This document shows positions 12,455 to 14,162 of a DNA stretch of 14,162 nucleotides, piece after piece. Position 1 is the first letter of the stretch. The number at the start of each line of letters is the position of its first letter. Origin of the DNA: an uncultured Clostridia bacterium (lineage in GTDB: Bacteria > Bacillota > Clostridia > Oscillospirales > CAG-272); NCBI GenBank assembly GCA_937894775.1, contig CALAXC010000172.1:1-14162 (forward strand). Reading direction: 5' to 3'. Made by a program: the position numbers and the translations under genes. Under the pieces are notes generated by a model that saw nothing but the letters and a program-made list of their open reading frames with translations, was not told the origin of the DNA and made no database searches.

Positions 12455-14162
12455 TTAATAATGGAAGTAATAAATTGGATTTTTTGTTGATTTCCTTTTG
12501 ATAATTCTTTTAATTTGTTCACCAGTTAAATAGTTGTACCATGTTCCTGTTTTAGATACATTAGCAGTAGTGGTAATATTAGTAGTAGCACTAAAGTTTG
12601 CCATTACTATAATGTCTATGTTCTTATTAGAGTTTTCTGGATCTTCGTATGAAATATCCATTCTACGTGGTTTGTCCCAGTTTGTTCCTGTTAGGTTAAT
12701 AGAGGCAAAGTTTTCTGCACGGAATATTTCAGGATTTTTTGTACGCAATGAAATAACCTTTGCTGATTTTTCGTAAGCAGCCCAACGGTCTGGGTCTTCG
12801 TCCCATTTAAGTGTCCAAGGAATAGGTTTGGCGTATGTACGACATTCGTTATCTATTTTTCCATTAGAACAATAGTTAATAGAAAAGTCATAACCTAGTT
12901 CTTGGAATTGCCATATCATTTTAGGACCAGGAATAAGAGTGGTAAATGCTAAAACTGCAGGTACGCGTGCCATACGACTTTCGTGTGATTCTTGTAAATC
13001 TGCATCGCCATAAGCTGCTGCTTTGTACATATTACGTTCTTCGTCGTGGCTTTCTCCATAACCAACCCAACCATCAGTAAACATACCTCCAAGGCTGTTT
13101 GGAGCATTTTTTGTGATGTTTCCTAGGTTGTTGTTGTCTGCAAAGTTGCTAGAAGAAGCCCAACCCATAGCTGCTTGGCAGTAGTTGTGGTTCATATTTC
13201 TCCATGGTAAGATGCCGTAGTTTACATATTCAACTTCTTCTTTGTTTGCACCTAAGTGTTCTATAATGAAATATGTTTCAGGGTCTATAGATTTTGCTGC
13301 ATCACAATAGTCTTTTAGGATAACTATACGAGAAGCATCATAATTGTCCCAGTTTCCTTTTTGACCATTGTTACCATAATCTTTTTGTGTGAAACCTTTG
13401 GTTAGGTCCATACGATAACCATCTACATGATATTCTTCTACCCAATATTCTAGAACGCGTTTAAAATATTTGCGTGTGCCTTCGTATTCGTGGTTAATGT
13501 CGTGGAATACATTGTATGGGTGTTTTGCAACACGATTGAACCATGGGTTATTTGCTGCAGTAGAATTACCGTCCCAATAAAGTTTAGCCATTGGACAAAT
13601 ACCTGTTGCATGGTTGAATACCATGTCTATAATTACTGCAATACCACGTTTGTGACATTCGTCGATAAATTTCTTATATAGATTTCTATTGCCGTAAGCT
13701 TTGTCGTATGCAAAGAAGTGGTTAGGGTTATATCCCCAGCTGTCATTTCCGTCAAATTCGGTTACAGGCATTAATTCTATAGCATTAATACCTAGTTTTT
13801 CTAAATAATCAAGCTTATTTATAACTGCTTGAAGTGATTTTGTAGAATTGAAGTCTCTTACTAATAATTCATATATTACTAGGTCTTTGGCTTCTGGTTT
13901 CTTGAAATCTGTTACTTCCCAATCATAAGTTTCTTTGGCTTTTGGACCTTCTAAAACAGAAACTAAACCATCTGCTTTGTTGCCTGTTGGGTATTTAGGA
14001 AGCGTTTTGTCTAATCTATTGATTAGGTATGAGTCATTCCATGGGTCTAGAACAACTTCTGAATATGGATCACTAACTTTTATCTTTCCATCTACTAGAT
14101 ATTGGAAGCCATATTTTTTAGTAGGGTCTGGTACAGCAATTGTACGCCAGAATAATCTGGTT
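12455..14162 (-). CDS. GH13 alpha-amylase with N-terminal CBM48-like domain, truncated at both ends
   Basis: The gene enters from the right edge and its frame is open for 569 codons or so. The first visible part (FWRTIAVPDP, FQYLVDGK, DPYSEVVLDPWND) resembles a CBM48/early-set domain. The GH13 barrel follows: with Met at 13769-13771 as residue 1, region I is DMVFNH (49-54), nucleophile Asp122 in DGYRMD, acid/base Glu171 in FIIEH, and region IV His242-Asp243 in GESHDEE. All catalytic residues are intact. Architecture and motifs resemble Bacteroidota starch-degrading enzymes, not a Clostridia one. Homology ends after GTWYNYLTGE at about 12518; the last 20 or so codons to the stop at 12455 read the ABC fragment out of frame, so the C-terminal beta domain end is lost. 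Codon use (CAA, CTA, AGA) differs from the left part. Confidence 0.88.
   Translation of the reverse strand, partial: TRLFWRTIAVPDPTKKYGFQYLVDGKIKVSDPYSEVVLDPWNDSYLINRLDKTLPKYPTGNKADGLVSVLEGPKAKETYDWEVTDFKKPEAKDLVIYELLVRDFNSTKSLQAVINKLDYLEKLGINAIELMPVTEFDGNDSWGYNPNHFFAYDKAYGNRNLYKKFIDECHKRGIAVIIDMVFNHATGICPMAKLYWDGNSTAANNPWFNRVAKHPYNVFHDINHEYEGTRKYFKRVLEYWVEEYHVDGYRMDLTKGFTQKDYGNNGQKGNWDNYDASRIVILKDYCDAAKSIDPETYFIIEHLGANKEEVEYVNYGILPWRNMNHNYCQAAMGWASSSNFADNNNLGNITKNAPNSLGGMFTDGWVGYGESHDEERNMYKAAAYGDADLQESHESRMARVPAVLAFTTLIPGPKMIWQFQELGYDFSINYCSNGKIDNECRTYAKPIPWTLKWDEDPDRWAAYEKSAKVISLRTKNPEIFRAENFASINLTGTNWDKPRRMDISYEDPENSNKNIDIIVMANFSATTNITTTANVSKTGTWYNYLTGEQIKRIIKRKSTKNPIYYFHY
12502..12519 (+). 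repeat. Direct repeat copy 2 at the ABC/amylase junction
   Basis: TAATTCTTTTAATTTGTT, same orientation as copy 1, lies exactly where ABC ATPase homology ends and amylase homology begins. The 250-bp stretch between the two copies is the ABC fragment. Confidence 0.8.

Larger units (their letters stand above)
12226..12522 (-). pseudogene. Internal fragment of an ABC transporter ATPase
   Basis: About 95 codons carry the second half of an ABC ATPase: signature ELSKGNQQKIQF (6-17), Walker B LLILDEP (27-33), D-loop SLDP (36-39) and switch His64 in SSHRMEHVE, resembling NatA/YhaQ-type subunits. Walker A and everything before the signature are missing, and so is the normal C-terminus. The frame opens with GTG at 12520-12522, a codon shared with the amylase reading (GGTGAA), and has no ribosome site. 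Codons are very A/T-rich (TTA, AAA, ATT), unlike the genes to the left, and unlike the two full ABC ATPases of this window. It cannot be functional as it stands. Confidence 0.8.

Noticed and set aside
12534..13681. Plus-strand short open frames over the amylase
   Set aside because: They are antisense to intact GH13 catalytic regions and lack ribosome sites.
1..14162. CRISPR array, transposase or phage genes
   Set aside because: No regularly spaced repeats, transposase motifs or phage structural genes were seen on either strand.

Overview
The window looks like a low-to-moderate-GC Clostridia chromosome segment, probably from a gut Oscillospiraceae/Ruminococcaceae-type organism, covering roughly the first 12.2 kb. 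Grounds are strong AGGAGG-type ribosome sites, Clostridia-style gene content, TAATG/GTGA gene overlaps and the 23S rRNA 3' end. The taxonomic call is inference from sequence style, not from a search.

Layout. Positions 1-223 are the 3' end of a 23S rRNA gene, followed directly by a terminator and no 5S gene. A HAD-family phosphatase (381-1106) follows with its own terminator. Next comes a ~226 bp element with 16-nt terminal inverted repeats (1158-1383).

The core (1539-8946) is a ten-gene, same-strand cassette: a two-TM small membrane protein, a charged helical 102-aa protein, two paralogous ABC ATPase/permease pairs, an OmpR-type response regulator, a histidine kinase with a very short extracellular loop, an unnamed eight-TM protein, and a second two-TM protein paralogous to the first gene. 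Both ABC ATPases carry Glu in place of the usual Q-loop Gln, as in lantibiotic-immunity (LanF/BcrA-like) ATPases. With the short-loop kinase, this suggests a cell-envelope or antimicrobial-peptide sensing and detoxification module. Upstream of the first gene are 11-bp tandem repeats of the type OmpR-family regulators bind. The regulator gene has its own extended -10 promoter.

After a strong terminator, a well-formed promoter drives metY-metA (9090-11315). The MetA sequence has Cys142/His235/Glu237 and Glu111, the residue linked to acetyl-CoA use, so the pair makes O-acetylhomoserine and sulfhydrylates it to homocysteine. A bidirectional hairpin separates metA from a convergent Xaa-Pro peptidase (M24).

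The right end is anomalous. The peptidase loses its N-terminal region at about 12240. It abuts an internal fragment of an AT-rich ABC ATPase (~280 bp), which abuts the 3'-truncated end of a Bacteroidota-style GH13 amylase running off the window. Near-identical 18-19 nt repeats sit at both joins. A chimeric contig, or a rearrangement through short homology, is the likeliest explanation, so gene order beyond ~12230 should not be trusted as biology.
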